Made by a program: the position numbers and the translations under genes. 64,000 nt of DNA from Leptolyngbya sp. FACHB-321. GTDB lineage: Bacteria > Cyanobacteriota > Cyanobacteriia > Leptolyngbyales > Leptolyngbyaceae. This document shows, in pieces, positions 31,308 through 42,364 of this stretch; position 1 is the stretch's first letter, and every line of letters starts with the position of its first letter. The stretch spans positions 124,001-188,000 of the forward strand of contig NZ_JACJPI010000042.1 of the NCBI RefSeq assembly GCF_014695975.1, read 5' to 3'. The notes below the pieces were generated by a model. The model was not told where the DNA came from, ran no database searches, and saw only the letters and a program-made list of their open reading frames with translations.

Positions 31308-31339
31308 AAAAAGCTGTGCCTCTTAATCAGAAGCACAGC
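31308..31339 (-). terminator. Terminator after the PTPA-CTERM gene
   Basis: Minus strand GCTGTGC-ttctgattaagag-GCACAGC followed by TTTTT. Confidence 0.75.
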
Positions 31340-31402
31340 CGTTAATAAGGTAGAGGTAGAATCAGTGCTTGAGAAACACGGCTGAACTTAAACTTCGACA
31401 GC

Positions 31403-32086
31403 CTATTTAGCCGCTTGCGCCTTACGCTTCCGCAACACACTTATGCTCAAACCAATCAGCCCTGGCAGCAGTGCAGGAGTGGGAACAGCCGTAGAGCCTG
31501 ACCTGAACCTTGCATTAGAGGCCTCGACAAGGTTTGTGTCAGTTCCCTGATTATTCCTGGTATTAAGTCGAGCATACTCGCTGTTGAAGAGTATGCCGGG
31601 TAAGCTGCCAAATTCTTCCGATTGATTGTAGGCTCTAAAGAAGTTATATCCCTGAGCCGTGTTATCCAACCCAAACACACCAAAAAACTTAGAGGTATAA
31701 GAGGCGTTGTAAAAGTCAGGGTCTCTAATGTAATCCTCGAAGCGGACTTCACCACGACCGTTTGAGAAATCAAAGGTGTGACTGTAGCTGCCGCTATTGA
31801 CAACCAAGCTCATTAAGGAGCCGTATAACCCAGAATACCGGACGCCACCAGGGATGGAAGCGCTGTAAGGCGTAAGGAGAGCATCATCGTAGCTATAAGT
31901 CGCTGTATACGAGTCCCCAATACTGACATTGGTTCCCTGAACGTAGCTATAGTCCCAAGTTCCAGTGACGCTGCCTTTAACAATGGCAGCTTGAGTAGGA
32001 TCGCAACTAAGGATACCGAAGGACAGTAGTGTTGCAACGGCTGCGAAAGAAGTGGATATTCGTTTCCCAAGTGTCATGAAATTCAA
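31403..32086 (-). CDS. PTPA-CTERM (PEP-CTERM-like) sorting-domain exported protein
   Basis: Signal peptide and C-terminal VPTPALLPGLIGLSISVLRKRKAQAAK. Confidence 0.88.
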   Translation of the reverse strand: MNFMTLGKRISTSFAAVATLLSFGILSCDPTQAAIVKGSVTGTWDYSYVQGTNVSIGDSYTATYSYDDALLTPYSASIPGGVRYSGLYGSLMSLVVNSGSYSHTFDFSNGRGEVRFEDYIRDPDFYNASYTSKFFGVFGLDNTAQGYNFFRAYNQSEEFGSLPGILFNSEYARLNTRNNQGTDTNLVEASNARFRSGSTAVPTPALLPGLIGLSISVLRKRKAQAAK

Positions 32087-32541
32087 GACTCCACACGTTA
32101 GAAGGTAATTGGTAGGAGTACCCTGAGAGCGAGACTAGAGGAATGCTCCTCTTTCAAATGTCATTTATTCTTTGCAAATTTGGCTCCCTAGACAGCATCA
32201 AAATGCGAGTCGGGTAGTGCGTGGGGAGTGGTTGATGCTACAAAGTCTGAAAAAGGCACCCTAGCGGTGAATCATTGAGGAATTGCTGGCTCATCCAACT
32301 TAAATGCCGCTGCTGTAAGATTCTAGCCTGAGCCGTTTTACATGGACATGAATTTCTGCTGAACTTCATCTAGGCAGCGCATTAGGAGATGTAGATTGTA
32401 CGGAGTGGAAATCACTCTCAGTCACTGCGAGGCTTGCGAATGATTGCACTACACGTTAGCAAGTTGAATTTTGGGCACGCTGAATCATAATGAGGCATCG
32501 CATTCTGCAAGTCCCACGCTTCATTGCAACTAGGAGTAATT

Positions 32542-33234
32542 ATGTCGCCCTTCGTGTCACCCCAACTAAATCTTCTCCCGTTGGTCACTGCTCCAGTGGT
32601 ACGCCAGTTTCGCTACTGGTTGAAACGGCAGACATCAGTGACAAACATGGCAGTGACGCTGGGGCTTGCCGGAGGTTTGATTGCTATTCAAACGATCGCA
32701 CCCTCTGCCGTTCACGCTTATACAGGGACGGTGAATGTGACGATCGACGTGCAGCCCAGCGAAACCTATGACACGCTAGTACGTCGGGCGGAAGCGATTG
32801 CCAGAGCCGCTACACAACGCAGCTTCGATCGTGACATTTTGATGACGGATGTCGCGATCGTTGTGATTGCTCAAAGCGCGACCTCTACTGTGCCAGTGCT
32901 GTCACTTACCACAACCCGCTCTCAGTGGCGTGGTCAGCCAGATGCACGTCGTTGGGCAACCTATTACAGCACTGCTAAAGCGCTCTTGGGTATGAACACA
33001 GCACCCTCTGGCGCAGGAACAACCGCTCAGCCAACGATTACAACCTCGGCTCCGGCTGCAACTTCCACAGCACCGCAACCGCGATCGACTCCTGCCAATA
33101 CTTCCACGGCACCCGCAGCGGCTCGTGGTGGCGCAACAACTGGTGCAACGACTGGTAGAACTCAAACACCAACCCCGACCCGCAGCCCTATTCTGCCGCA
33201 GCGTATTCCCACTCCAGCAAATATTGGAAAGTAG
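32542..33234 (+). CDS. Hypothetical exported protein with Thr/Ala/Pro-rich C-terminus; start likely 32542
   Basis: MSPFVSPQLN...VNVTIDVQPSETYDTLVRRAEAIARAATQRSFDRDILMTDVAIVVIAQ. Confidence 0.7.
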   Translation: MSPFVSPQLNLLPLVTAPVVRQFRYWLKRQTSVTNMAVTLGLAGGLIAIQTIAPSAVHAYTGTVNVTIDVQPSETYDTLVRRAEAIARAATQRSFDRDILMTDVAIVVIAQSATSTVPVLSLTTTRSQWRGQPDARRWATYYSTAKALLGMNTAPSGAGTTAQPTITTSAPAATSTAPQPRSTPANTSTAPAAARGGATTGATTGRTQTPTPTRSPILPQRIPTPANIGK

Positions 33235-33428
33235 CAGATAAAAAGCAGGGGAGGCAGGGGAAGCTGAGGAGGCGAGGAAGTGGTTGCAAAGCTCTCCTTC
33301 TTCCCGTCTCTTCCTATGCTCCCAATTCTGCCTTGTCTCCTTCTCCCGGTCCCAGGTTTGTTAAGCTCTGTTTCAACTTGGCGGGATCTGCTCCAACTCA
33401 CGGGTGTCTGTTAAAGCTCCGTGATACC

Positions 33429-34691
33429 ATGCATCCTGTAGCTTCTAGCGATTTTAGGAGAAAACCTTTGGCACTACGGGTTGCGGTTGTCGGTGGCGGT
33501 CCAGCAGGCTCCTCTGCGGCGGAAGTTTTGGCAAAAGCGGGTATTGAAACCTATTTGATTGAGCGTAAGTTAAACAACGTGAAGCCTTGCGGTGGAGCTA
33601 TTCCGCTGTGTATGGTGAGCGAATTTGACCTGCCGCCAGAAATTATCGATCGCCGTGTTCGCAAGATGAAAATGATCTCGCCCTCAAACGTGGAGGTCAA
33701 CATTGGCGGCACACTGAAGGATGATGAGTACATTGGGATGTGCCGTCGGGAAGTGCTAGATGGCTTTATGCGCGATCGTGCCGAAAAGCTTGGCACTAAG
33801 GTCATCAACGGTACGATGCACAAGCTGGAAATTCCCGGCAATGACAAAGATCCCTACACGCTGCACTACGCGGATCACTCCAATGGCAGCCTGGAAGGAA
33901 CACCCAAGACACTGCAAGTCGATTTGGTGATTGGTGCGGATGGTGCTAATTCGCGGGTAGCGAAAGCGATTGATGCCGGTGACTACAATTATGCGATCGC
34001 CTTCCAGGAGCGGATTCGTCTTCCCGAAGACAAGATGGCGTATTACAACGAACTGGCAGAAATGTATGTCGGTGATGATGTTTCGCCCGACTTTTACGCC
34101 TGGGTGTTTCCTAAATACGACCACGTAGCAGTCGGTACAGGCACCATGAAGCCCAACCAGGCAAAGATCAAGCAACTGCAAGCAGGCATTCGCGCTCGTG
34201 CAGCAGAGAAACTACGAGGCGGCAAAATCATTCGGGTTGAAGCACACCCCATTCCCGAACATCCCAGACCTCGCCGCGTGGTAGGTCGGGTCGCACTGGT
34301 GGGTGATGCGGCTGGAACGGTTACAAAGTCCTCCGGTGAAGGCATTTACTTTGCAGCGAAGTCGGCACGGATGTGTGCTGAAGCCATTGTGGAATTTTCT
34401 GGCAAGGGCGATCGCGTTCCCACTGAAGCCGATCTTAAGGTTTACATCAAGCGTTGGGACAAGCAATATGGCTTGACCTACAAGGTGCTAGATATTCTGC
34501 AAACCGTCTTCTACCGCTCAGATGCGACTCGCGAGGCGTTTGTTGAAATGTGCTCTGACCTTGATGTGCAAAAGCTCACCTTCGACAGCTACCTGTACAA
34601 AACAGTTGTGCCAGCGAATCCACTAACGCAGCTTAAGATCACAGCGAAGACGATCGGTAGCTTGATTCGTGGCAATGCGCTTGCACCCTAG
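33429..34691 (+). CDS. chlP: Geranylgeranyl reductase
   Basis: LRVAVVGGGPAGSSAAEVLAKAGIETYLIERKLNNVKPCGGAIPLCMV; start assigned to ATG 33429. Confidence 0.96.
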   Translation: MHPVASSDFRRKPLALRVAVVGGGPAGSSAAEVLAKAGIETYLIERKLNNVKPCGGAIPLCMVSEFDLPPEIIDRRVRKMKMISPSNVEVNIGGTLKDDEYIGMCRREVLDGFMRDRAEKLGTKVINGTMHKLEIPGNDKDPYTLHYADHSNGSLEGTPKTLQVDLVIGADGANSRVAKAIDAGDYNYAIAFQERIRLPEDKMAYYNELAEMYVGDDVSPDFYAWVFPKYDHVAVGTGTMKPNQAKIKQLQAGIRARAAEKLRGGKIIRVEAHPIPEHPRPRRVVGRVALVGDAAGTVTKSSGEGIYFAAKSARMCAEAIVEFSGKGDRVPTEADLKVYIKRWDKQYGLTYKVLDILQTVFYRSDATREAFVEMCSDLDVQKLTFDSYLYKTVVPANPLTQLKITAKTIGSLIRGNALAP

Positions 34692-34764
34692 AGTCTGAAA
34701 CGTGGTTGATTGCTAGTTATTCGGTTGCTATTGCGCCATCAACCCATCATTGACGCCTTGGATT

Positions 34765-34806
34765 CAACCAGCATTAAGGAGTATCTTTAATGCTGGTTGT
34801 TTGTGG
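34765..34806 (+). terminator. Terminator-like hairpin downstream of chlP
   Basis: CAACCAGCATTAA-aggagtatc-TTAATGCTGGTTG, 13 bp perfect stem followed by TTTGTGG. Confidence 0.8.
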
Positions 34807-34879
34807 CTATTTTCCAGCACCGTCCTCTAATACTGATTCTCTGTAGCCAGCACTTTTTGCAAATGCCATGTCTCTAAGA

Positions 34880-35605
34880 TCACCGCTGGGGAACGGTTGG
34901 ACAGGACTGCAACGGCTCTTTGGCAAAGTCTTCGAGCTGAACCGACTGCAATAGCCGTGACCAACTGTCAACCAAGCGTGGATCTTGAGGATTGGCACGG
35001 CGTTGCTGCGCTAGAGTAGCGATCGCATCCTGCCAGATACCTGCGGTAGCGTAAAGAGCAGGGCGATCGCGCACACTTGCTTTTTTAAGTTGGCTGGCTA
35101 AGGCAGCAGACGGTTTTATGCGCTGCACCACACCTTCGACAAACGGGTTAACCGATGGTTGGCTAGGATCGCAGAGAAGCGAAAGCTGCCAGTGAAAATC
35201 TTTGCCAACCGTCAAAACAGACGTGGTAACGTTGGTCGGTAAGTTGAAACTCACGATGCCTGGTGTGTTTGGCAGCTTAATGACAGTTTTGTAAAGCGTT
35301 TGATCATTGCTATCTAACAGTGCGAACTCGGCTGTCTGCGCTTCCGTTCTGGGCACGTACCAGAAAAAGGTGGGACTGCTGGACACAGTGGCACTGAAGT
35401 TATTGATCGGAATTAATGGCATGAGTAGTTTTGGTCCCCGCAGGCAAGTACCGCGTGTGCCTGCACCTTCACGTCGTGCAGGGGTGCCGCGCTGAGGTGG
35501 GCGATACTCTTGCGCGATCGCCAACAGTGGCGCACTACACATAGCCACGCTTAAAACACTAGATAGGCAGGCAAGCATCAGTTTTCGCTTGTTTTGAAGG
35601 CGCAT
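34880..35605 (-). CDS. DUF928-like exported protein
   Basis: RGTCLRGPKLLMPLIPINNFSATVSSSPTFFWYVP...AEFALLDSNDQTLYKT. Confidence 0.85.
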   Translation of the reverse strand: MRLQNKRKLMLACLSSVLSVAMCSAPLLAIAQEYRPPQRGTPARREGAGTRGTCLRGPKLLMPLIPINNFSATVSSSPTFFWYVPRTEAQTAEFALLDSNDQTLYKTVIKLPNTPGIVSFNLPTNVTTSVLTVGKDFHWQLSLLCDPSQPSVNPFVEGVVQRIKPSAALASQLKKASVRDRPALYATAGIWQDAIATLAQQRRANPQDPRLVDSWSRLLQSVQLEDFAKEPLQSCPTVPQR

Positions 35606-35869
35606 ATTTAAGCCGCTTTAACCGTTAAAACCGTTGTTTGGGAGAGGAACTGTAAGACTGACAGCAGGTATAACTACTGACTCGGCATACAGGCTTACGG
35701 AAAATTGTGCTGGAGCTTCAGCAGCTAGACAGATATGTTCAGCTTCTCTATCAAACTATGACTGACAATTTGATGTTCTTATTCATACACTCGTTCTAAG
35801 CAAAGGTTAAACTTGCTCAACGCTTCAGCTTGCTTAGTTATTAGGTTAGTTGCACCTTGACCAACAACG

Positions 35870-37819
35870 CTAATCCTTCGACGCACGGGCACGACCTAGC
35901 ACCCGATAGACATCAACCATTTGCTGTTTGCCTTTGAGGGCAAGTAGCCCCCACGGTTCAACCACAAATTTGTTTTGTAAATGCACGAGGGTTTCTTGGG
36001 CAATTAGAATGCGGCACGTTTCTGTCTGACGGTGTTTTTCGTAGCTTTCCAGACGAGAGGCAATGTTAACGCTGTCGCCAATAACGGCATATTCCAACCG
36101 CTCTTTACCACCCAAACTACCAGCCACGATCGGTCCAGTAAAAATACCGACTCGCATTTGGGCAAGAGGCTGATTGCGCGTCTGCCAGTCTTGATTAAGC
36201 TGATCCAGGCGATCGCCCATGGCAAGCGCACACTCAACTGCAAGGCAGGCATCTTGCGACACTTCGATCGGCGTACGCCGGTTCATGGGTACCCCAAAAA
36301 CGGCAAGCAAGCCATCGCCTGTGAATTTGTTGATGATGCCCTGATTGGCTTTCACCTCCTCGGTAATGGCACTGAGATACTCGTTTAGCCATTCCAGCAA
36401 GTCTTCGGGCAGCAATTGTTCTGAAAGGACGCTGAAGTTGCGAATGTCGGTAAACAGCATGGTTGCAGTCAGCCGTTGCCCTGGTAGTTTGCCAGCCTTA
36501 AGCAGGCGATCGCGGCTTTGCCATAGCGCTGTAGCAATTTCTGGCGATGTGTTTTGCCCCAGCAGTTTCATCATCATCATCTGCTGACGCTGCGCTCGCT
36601 GTGCCCGGTAGGAGACAACCAGCATGACAACAGTGAGAACACCCACTACAGGCAGAGCAATAGGCACCCAAAGTTGATGCAGAAACAGGGTATAGCAGGT
36701 TGCCAGCAGCGTTGTCATTGTAGTGAGCATTGCTAGTGCTAGCCCTAGCGGGTGACGCACAAACCAGGCAAGGCTAGCCCCAATCAGAACCCAAACCCCT
36801 AGCCAAAGCATTTCTACCCAATCAGCCCAGTATTCAAAAAGCGATATCTCGTTTGAGGCAGCACTCAGCAACTGACTCACCAGTTGAGCATGAATTACCA
36901 CTCCGGGCATCAGGGGGTTTTGTGGTTCAGCAGCACTGTAGGGCGTAAGAAACAAATCTTTGGCGCTGCGGGCTGTGGTGCCAATCAGCACAATTTTGCC
37001 CTTGACCCAACTAGGATCGATCGCGCCGTTCAATACCTGAGTTAGGGTTACCTGACGTGCCAGCTTGTGACGTGCCCGATAGTTGAGCAAAATTTGATAG
37101 CCCCCAGCATCCACCGTTTGGTACGCGCCAGTAGTAGCTTCTAAAGGGATAAATTCGGCAGCACCCAGGCGTAGATGGTTGGTATCACGTCCCGCCTGTG
37201 GTGTGATGCCCTGCTGCTTAAGGTGGGCGATCGCCAACCGTAGCGAAAAGGCGTAGAGCGTTGTTGCATCAGTATCAACAAACAGCAGCCCACGACGAAT
37301 GACACCATCCGGGTCGCTAGCAATGTCGTTAAAACCAACTCGCTCGTTAGGCACACTGGGCGGCGGCTTGACCCCAATATCATCCGCATCTGGAACTTTG
37401 GTAATGGCAATGACGTTTGACTGTTGCAGTTGCTTGGCGAGGGCAGCAGTACCTGGCTCCTGGGGCAGATCACGATACAGGTCTAAGCCAATAACGCTGG
37501 GCTGTTGCTGCTGCAAGTTTTTTAGGGCTGTTGCGATCGTCAAATCTGAGAGGGGCCACCGCTTTTGTGCTTTGATGTCTGCCTCGGTAATAGTCACAAG
37601 CAGCAAGCGTGGGTCAACACCTTGATCGGGGCGCAAACGCACCATCAGATCATAGCTAGCAAGTTCCAGCGGTTGCAGCCAACCCACCTGTCGCATACCT
37701 AGTAAAACCCCGGTTACGGACGCACTTGTAGCCACGATCGCTAGCTGCACCATAACGATCGCTGGCAGATGCGTCAACTTTATCCACCCATTGCGGCATC
37801 GTTTCAATTTAGCAATCAC
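35870..37819 (-). CDS. CHASE2-domain adenylate/guanylate cyclase
   Basis: CHASE2 N-terminus (LLVTITEADIKAQKRWPLSD..VIGLDLYRD), TM segments, class III cyclase MLFTDIRNFSVLSE...KFTGDGLLAVFG. Confidence 0.93.
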   Translation of the reverse strand: MIAKLKRCRNGWIKLTHLPAIVMVQLAIVATSASVTGVLLGMRQVGWLQPLELASYDLMVRLRPDQGVDPRLLLVTITEADIKAQKRWPLSDLTIATALKNLQQQQPSVIGLDLYRDLPQEPGTAALAKQLQQSNVIAITKVPDADDIGVKPPPSVPNERVGFNDIASDPDGVIRRGLLFVDTDATTLYAFSLRLAIAHLKQQGITPQAGRDTNHLRLGAAEFIPLEATTGAYQTVDAGGYQILLNYRARHKLARQVTLTQVLNGAIDPSWVKGKIVLIGTTARSAKDLFLTPYSAAEPQNPLMPGVVIHAQLVSQLLSAASNEISLFEYWADWVEMLWLGVWVLIGASLAWFVRHPLGLALAMLTTMTTLLATCYTLFLHQLWVPIALPVVGVLTVVMLVVSYRAQRAQRQQMMMMKLLGQNTSPEIATALWQSRDRLLKAGKLPGQRLTATMLFTDIRNFSVLSEQLLPEDLLEWLNEYLSAITEEVKANQGIINKFTGDGLLAVFGVPMNRRTPIEVSQDACLAVECALAMGDRLDQLNQDWQTRNQPLAQMRVGIFTGPIVAGSLGGKERLEYAVIGDSVNIASRLESYEKHRQTETCRILIAQETLVHLQNKFVVEPWGLLALKGKQQMVDVYRVLGRARASKD

Positions 37820-38425
37820 GGGTACTCTCAGCTTCGCTTCACCACATTGAATATTGAACTGAAGCTGCTGAACGGTGGCTTAACCCCATTTAGTATGGCG
37901 TGTATTCTGAGCCGCTCAAAGCGTACCGTTCGTTCTTAACAGTTCAAGCAAGGCAAGCAATGCACCTGGATTGTTCAGAAAATGCAGCAGCCCTTTAAGG
38001 CTATACATCCCTTACAGCACAATATCCTGACAACCAGAAAATTTAGCTGTTAACGACTCTCATGCCGATTTCCCTTTCGAGATTACAAGTCCTACTGCAC
38101 TGCTTGTCTCAATTCAAACAGTGATGGCTATAGATTCTCCCAATGATTCCTCTCAATCCCCCTTCGTAAGGAAGTGCAGGCAGGGGGATCTTGCTTTGTA
38201 GGGTGTAAGGGAATTAGTATGACGTGCCGTCTCCACTTATAAGTAGGAGAGTTAGATTAAACATTACTGAGAGACTGGGTTTCGGCTGCGCTCAACCCGC
38301 CTACAACCGAACTTAGAGCATTTCGGCTTCGCATTCGACTGAGCGCTCACATCGAAGTCTCAATGCCTCTTATCAATAATTGCGCCAGCTACTCAATAGC
38401 TACGCTTATCAACCCTTTGACTGTT

Positions 38426-38863
38426 TCACTCCGCCTTCTTCAGCGTACGTTCCAAAATTCCTTTAGCAGGCTCGACGATCGCCCAAGTACCGTTTGGCTG
38501 CTTGCGTAATGCTGCAAATAAAAGTAACCTGCCACTGCCGATCGCATCGCCCTGACTAACAGCACCGAGACGCGGTTTGTTTAACCCACAGAGGCGAAAG
38601 AGATAGGCTGGTACGTCAGGGCTAGAAAAAATCAGGCAACGATTGCTATCAAGCTGGGCGCGACCATCAAAGGGTGCTTAAACAGGGTTACCATCAAGCG
38701 CCACAGCAATATCGCCAAGCCCACCGAGAACTTTGCGATCGCCGATCGTATCACCCGGTTGCAGTTCCCAGTTTTGATACAGCTTGATTTTAAGTAGTGC
38801 CTCATCACTGGGAGACTTAGCGCAGCCCAACGGTAAAAGCAGCGTTGCGACCAGCAAGCTCAT
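38426..38863 (-). pseudogene. Lipoprotein gene interrupted by in-frame TAA at 38678-38680
   Basis: MSLLVATLLLPLGC lipobox; GLGDIAVALDGNPV*APFDGRAQLDSNRCLIFSSPDVPAYLFRLCGLNKPRLGAVSQGDAIGSGRLLLFAALRKQPNGTWAIVEPAKGILERTLKKAE in one frame. Confidence 0.72.
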
Positions 38864-38885
38864 GCTGAGCAGGGCAATCTCCGAC

Positions 38886-39278
38886 CTAGCGAATATTGAA
38901 ACGATAGCCAGCATATTGCTCACCTTCATAAAGAACGACCAGCCACGTCTGCGGTTCAAACTCTAGCTGGTAAGCCTCCCGCTGCGCTGTTGCACCGACA
39001 CGCACCTGAAGATCAACGAGTTTGCAATACGGATCTTTCAAAATCTCCTGCACTTTTTGCTTCTTATCGCCCTCTGGCACCGTAAGTAAGCGTGCTAACT
39101 GTTGCCTCGACAGCTTCGTTTGTGATTGCACAACTTCCTGGCACAGTTCGCCAGAAGTTTTTTTGCTAAGAAAAGACGGCAGGCTATGCAGGTCTAGCAA
39201 AAGCCCAAATGACAGCAACACTACTCCGCCAGCCATTAGCTGCCTTGAATTAAACCGTTCAGACTTTGGGTATTGCAT
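38886..39278 (-). CDS. Conserved hypothetical membrane-anchored protein
   Basis: 130 aa ORF; N-terminal TM; directly upstream of the interrupted lipoprotein gene. Confidence 0.75.
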   Translation of the reverse strand: MQYPKSERFNSRQLMAGGVVLLSFGLLLDLHSLPSFLSKKTSGELCQEVVQSQTKLSRQQLARLLTVPEGDKKQKVQEILKDPYCKLVDLQVRVGATAQREAYQLEFEPQTWLVVLYEGEQYAGYRFNIR

Positions 39279-39409
39279 TCGTTCTCCTCATCGATCGCTG
39301 TTAGCTAAAAATCCAGCCATCGCTCGGCAGACCAACCAACGCCTTTTAGGTGCTGGAGTCTACCGTCGGGCTGCCTGAAGTACTGACTGATGCGCTGACT
39401 ATTGGTTAA

Positions 39410-40711
39410 CTAAAATCTGCCACCCAGCAGTAGCCCCAGCATGATAAGAAACAGGCGGTAAATGGAAACGAACCCAGCTTTTGGCACACACATTGCTAGG
39501 TATACAGCCGCCGCTGCAGGCGCAAACATCAGCATTAATAACACTGGCGCAAGTGCTGGAACCTGCATGAGTAAAAGTCGCGCTCCCACTCGGATGGCAG
39601 CAGCAAGCACAATCCACAAGGCAGCATCCTTCACTCGATCAAGCGAGGTGTGTGGCATCTGGAGAAACCGCCGCAGCTTTAACGCATAACGCCGGATGGT
39701 CAAAACATTTGCGGACGAGGAACTGGCAGACGATCGCGGTTCGTGTGAGCGTCCTGTAGGGCGGCGCGGCTCTTGCCGAGGAGTAGCGATCGCAGGTTCC
39801 AACGTGTCTCGGCTTGCCAGATAGCGGAGCGCTTGAGCTGTTTCAGCCGCCTCTTGCTGTGCTTTGTGGTCAGTCGCTCCGATGATTGTTGGCTTTTGGC
39901 TACCTGTTGGCAGTGTATCGGCACTATAGCGGTAGGTACTGGAGTTAAACGGTTCTACACCAGAAGATGGAACTGACACTTTCATCTCAGGATTAGCAGG
40001 CTCAACGGGGTCTTCAATGCTGCTGTGGTGTGCGATCGACCCATCAGGCGGCAGTGTCTCGCCCTCTGCTATAGCGGTTTCTAGTGCTTGCAGTAACTCC
40101 TTAATCCGTGCTGCCTGAGCTTCTAACGCTTCTGTGTCGTCATCTGGTGCTGGCATCGGCGGAACCTCTCGCTGAGGCGATCGTGCTGCTGGTCTAGAGG
40201 CTTGTCTAGCACTTTTTGAAGCCTTCTTTTTGGGAGACGGTTTATCTGCCTCAAGAAGCGAATCATGGTTCGTAAGGGCTTCGGGCTGTCCAGCACGTGC
40301 TTGCTTTCGCTTGCGATCGGCAAGCAGTTGATTAATCCGTTCTGCCTGTGCCTCCAAGCGCTTTAACTCGTCGATATAGGGCTGTCGATGCCCATCCCGC
40401 ATTTGTCGAAAAGAAAGTGCTTTAGGGTTTGCCACTACTGGCTTACGCTTGGCAGCAGTTTGCTTCCGCTTTGCTGTGGAGCGCTGCGTTTGCGATGGCG
40501 GCTCAGAAGGTTGCGGTGCAAAGGCTTCGTACGTTTGACGATGGGGCATCTCTACCACATTTGCCTCTCCTTGCCTTAGAGCAGTATCCGAATCGTCAAA
40601 CTCTGGATAGGGCTGCTTGGCAAGGTTTATTTCTGTTGGCGATGATCGAAAAGATCTAACGCGTGCGTGAAGTTCGTCCATGGTCGGGGAATAACCAGCT
40701 TCTTTAGCCAA
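39410..40711 (-). CDS. Hypothetical protein: long charged/disordered N-terminus and C-terminal TM segments
   Basis: 433 aa ORF; C-terminal AALWIVLAAAIRVGARLLLMQVPALAPVLLMLMFAPAAAAVYLAMC. Confidence 0.75.
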   Translation of the reverse strand: MAKEAGYSPTMDELHARVRSFRSSPTEINLAKQPYPEFDDSDTALRQGEANVVEMPHRQTYEAFAPQPSEPPSQTQRSTAKRKQTAAKRKPVVANPKALSFRQMRDGHRQPYIDELKRLEAQAERINQLLADRKRKQARAGQPEALTNHDSLLEADKPSPKKKASKSARQASRPAARSPQREVPPMPAPDDDTEALEAQAARIKELLQALETAIAEGETLPPDGSIAHHSSIEDPVEPANPEMKVSVPSSGVEPFNSSTYRYSADTLPTGSQKPTIIGATDHKAQQEAAETAQALRYLASRDTLEPAIATPRQEPRRPTGRSHEPRSSASSSSANVLTIRRYALKLRRFLQMPHTSLDRVKDAALWIVLAAAIRVGARLLLMQVPALAPVLLMLMFAPAAAAVYLAMCVPKAGFVSIYRLFLIMLGLLLGGRF

Positions 40712-40820
40712 ACGTCTCTCAACAAAAAGAAACGAATGGCTAGGTCATTGATATTAGTACGATAGTACTACAGAAGCATGGGTAGTGATCATTTTTTTTG
40801 CACGACACCTTAAACCGACG

Positions 40821-41729
40821 CTAGGGAATCGGTGTAGCGTTTAGTAGTCGATCGACGATCACCCGTGCCCTTCGCCCTCCAATTGGAATCATGCGATGAG
40901 CGAGTACGTGCGGCGCAAGAAACTTTACATCATCTGGGATAACATAATCGCGATCGTCTAAAAACGCTATTGCCTGGGCGGCACGATATAGAGCAACCGT
41001 ACCTCTGGGGCTGACTCCCAGTGTGATTTCTTCATCATGCCGGGTTACCCGTACTAAGTTGAGGATGTACTGTTGCAACGATTGATCCACATTTACTAAG
41101 GCAGCGCGTCGGCGTAGTTCTTGTACGTCTGCAATCGACAAGCAGGGTTGCAGTTCCTCCAATGCTCCTCTGTTTTGCAAGCGTTGCAGCATTTGCAGTT
41201 CTTCTGCTTCTGTAGGGTAGCCCAGCGAGAGCGACAGCATAAACCGATCCATCTGCGCTTCTGGAAGGGGAAAGGTGCCCTGGTACTCTACAGGGTTCTG
41301 GGTGGCAATGACAAAAAATGGATTCGGCACCTGACGCGACACACCATCAACTGTCACCTGCTGTTCTTCCATCACTTCCAGTAGCGCGGACTGGGTTCGT
41401 GGAGTAGCGCGGTTGATCTCATCTGTTAGCAAAATATTGGCAAATACGGGACCCGGCAGAAACTCAAACGTGCCTTTGCTAGGGTTCCAGATATTTGTCC
41501 CGGTGACGTCGCTGGGCAACAGGTCAGGTGTGCATTGAATACGTTGAAATTTGCCATCGATCGATCGCGCGAGTGATTTTGCCAGCAGGGTTTTGCCAAC
41601 GCCCGGAACGTCTTCTAAGAGAGTATGTCCGCCTGAGATTAGCGCTACCAGCACCAGTCGAATCGCGTCATGTTTGCCGACGATTGTTCGACCCAAATTT
41701 TCTGTCAGTGTTTGAATGCGTTCTCTCAT
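40821..41729 (-). CDS. MoxR-family AAA+ ATPase; start probably 41729
   Basis: LLEDVPGVGKTLLAKSLA; NILLTDEINRATPRTQSALLEVMEE; ATQNPVEYQGTFPLPEAQMDRF. Confidence 0.94.
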   Translation of the reverse strand: MRERIQTLTENLGRTIVGKHDAIRLVLVALISGGHTLLEDVPGVGKTLLAKSLARSIDGKFQRIQCTPDLLPSDVTGTNIWNPSKGTFEFLPGPVFANILLTDEINRATPRTQSALLEVMEEQQVTVDGVSRQVPNPFFVIATQNPVEYQGTFPLPEAQMDRFMLSLSLGYPTEAEELQMLQRLQNRGALEELQPCLSIADVQELRRRAALVNVDQSLQQYILNLVRVTRHDEEITLGVSPRGTVALYRAAQAIAFLDDRDYVIPDDVKFLAPHVLAHRMIPIGGRRARVIVDRLLNATPIP

Positions 41730-42364
41730 GCTGATGCAAGTTCCAAGGGGGCAGTGGAGTGTGAGTAGTTCAGTATGCCCAACTAACACTATCAAGCTAG
41801 CGTCGAGACCGCAAATAGGGGTTGCATTATGGCGGCTAGCTTCAAGCTGTGGCGCAGTGTTTTCCAGAGTTTAGGAATCGTTCCGTGCTCTTTCAGGTTG
41901 GAAGTGACTACACTGCGAGGAAGGAAACGCGCTATTCCTCTCTGCCAAAGTTCTACCGATGTCATTGGTATCGGCTAGGTACTCCCCCACAGCGCAAACA
42001 TTGGAAGCGTTAGGCATGCGACGGGTTACAGGAAAATGACCTTGATTACGGGCGATCGCCACTGGCGTCTAACGCTCTAAACATGACTCAAAGGCTCGAT
42101 CAACTACACCCGTTTCTTCCAGAACAGCACGTTTAGAAGCTTGCATCTCATACCAAGCGTTTCTTTGAGTGCAGCAAGAGGCGATGGCAACAGTATGCCG
42201 ATCATTATTATGAGCAGATGGAAGCATCGATCGCACCTGCGCATGGTGTGTATAGAGCATCTGACGTTCTTGCAAAATCACCTGCTCCTCAGAGACTGCA
42301 ATCTAGTACAGACCGATCCGCAAGCGGTGTTGCCATCAACGTCATAGGCAAAATCAATAAATTT

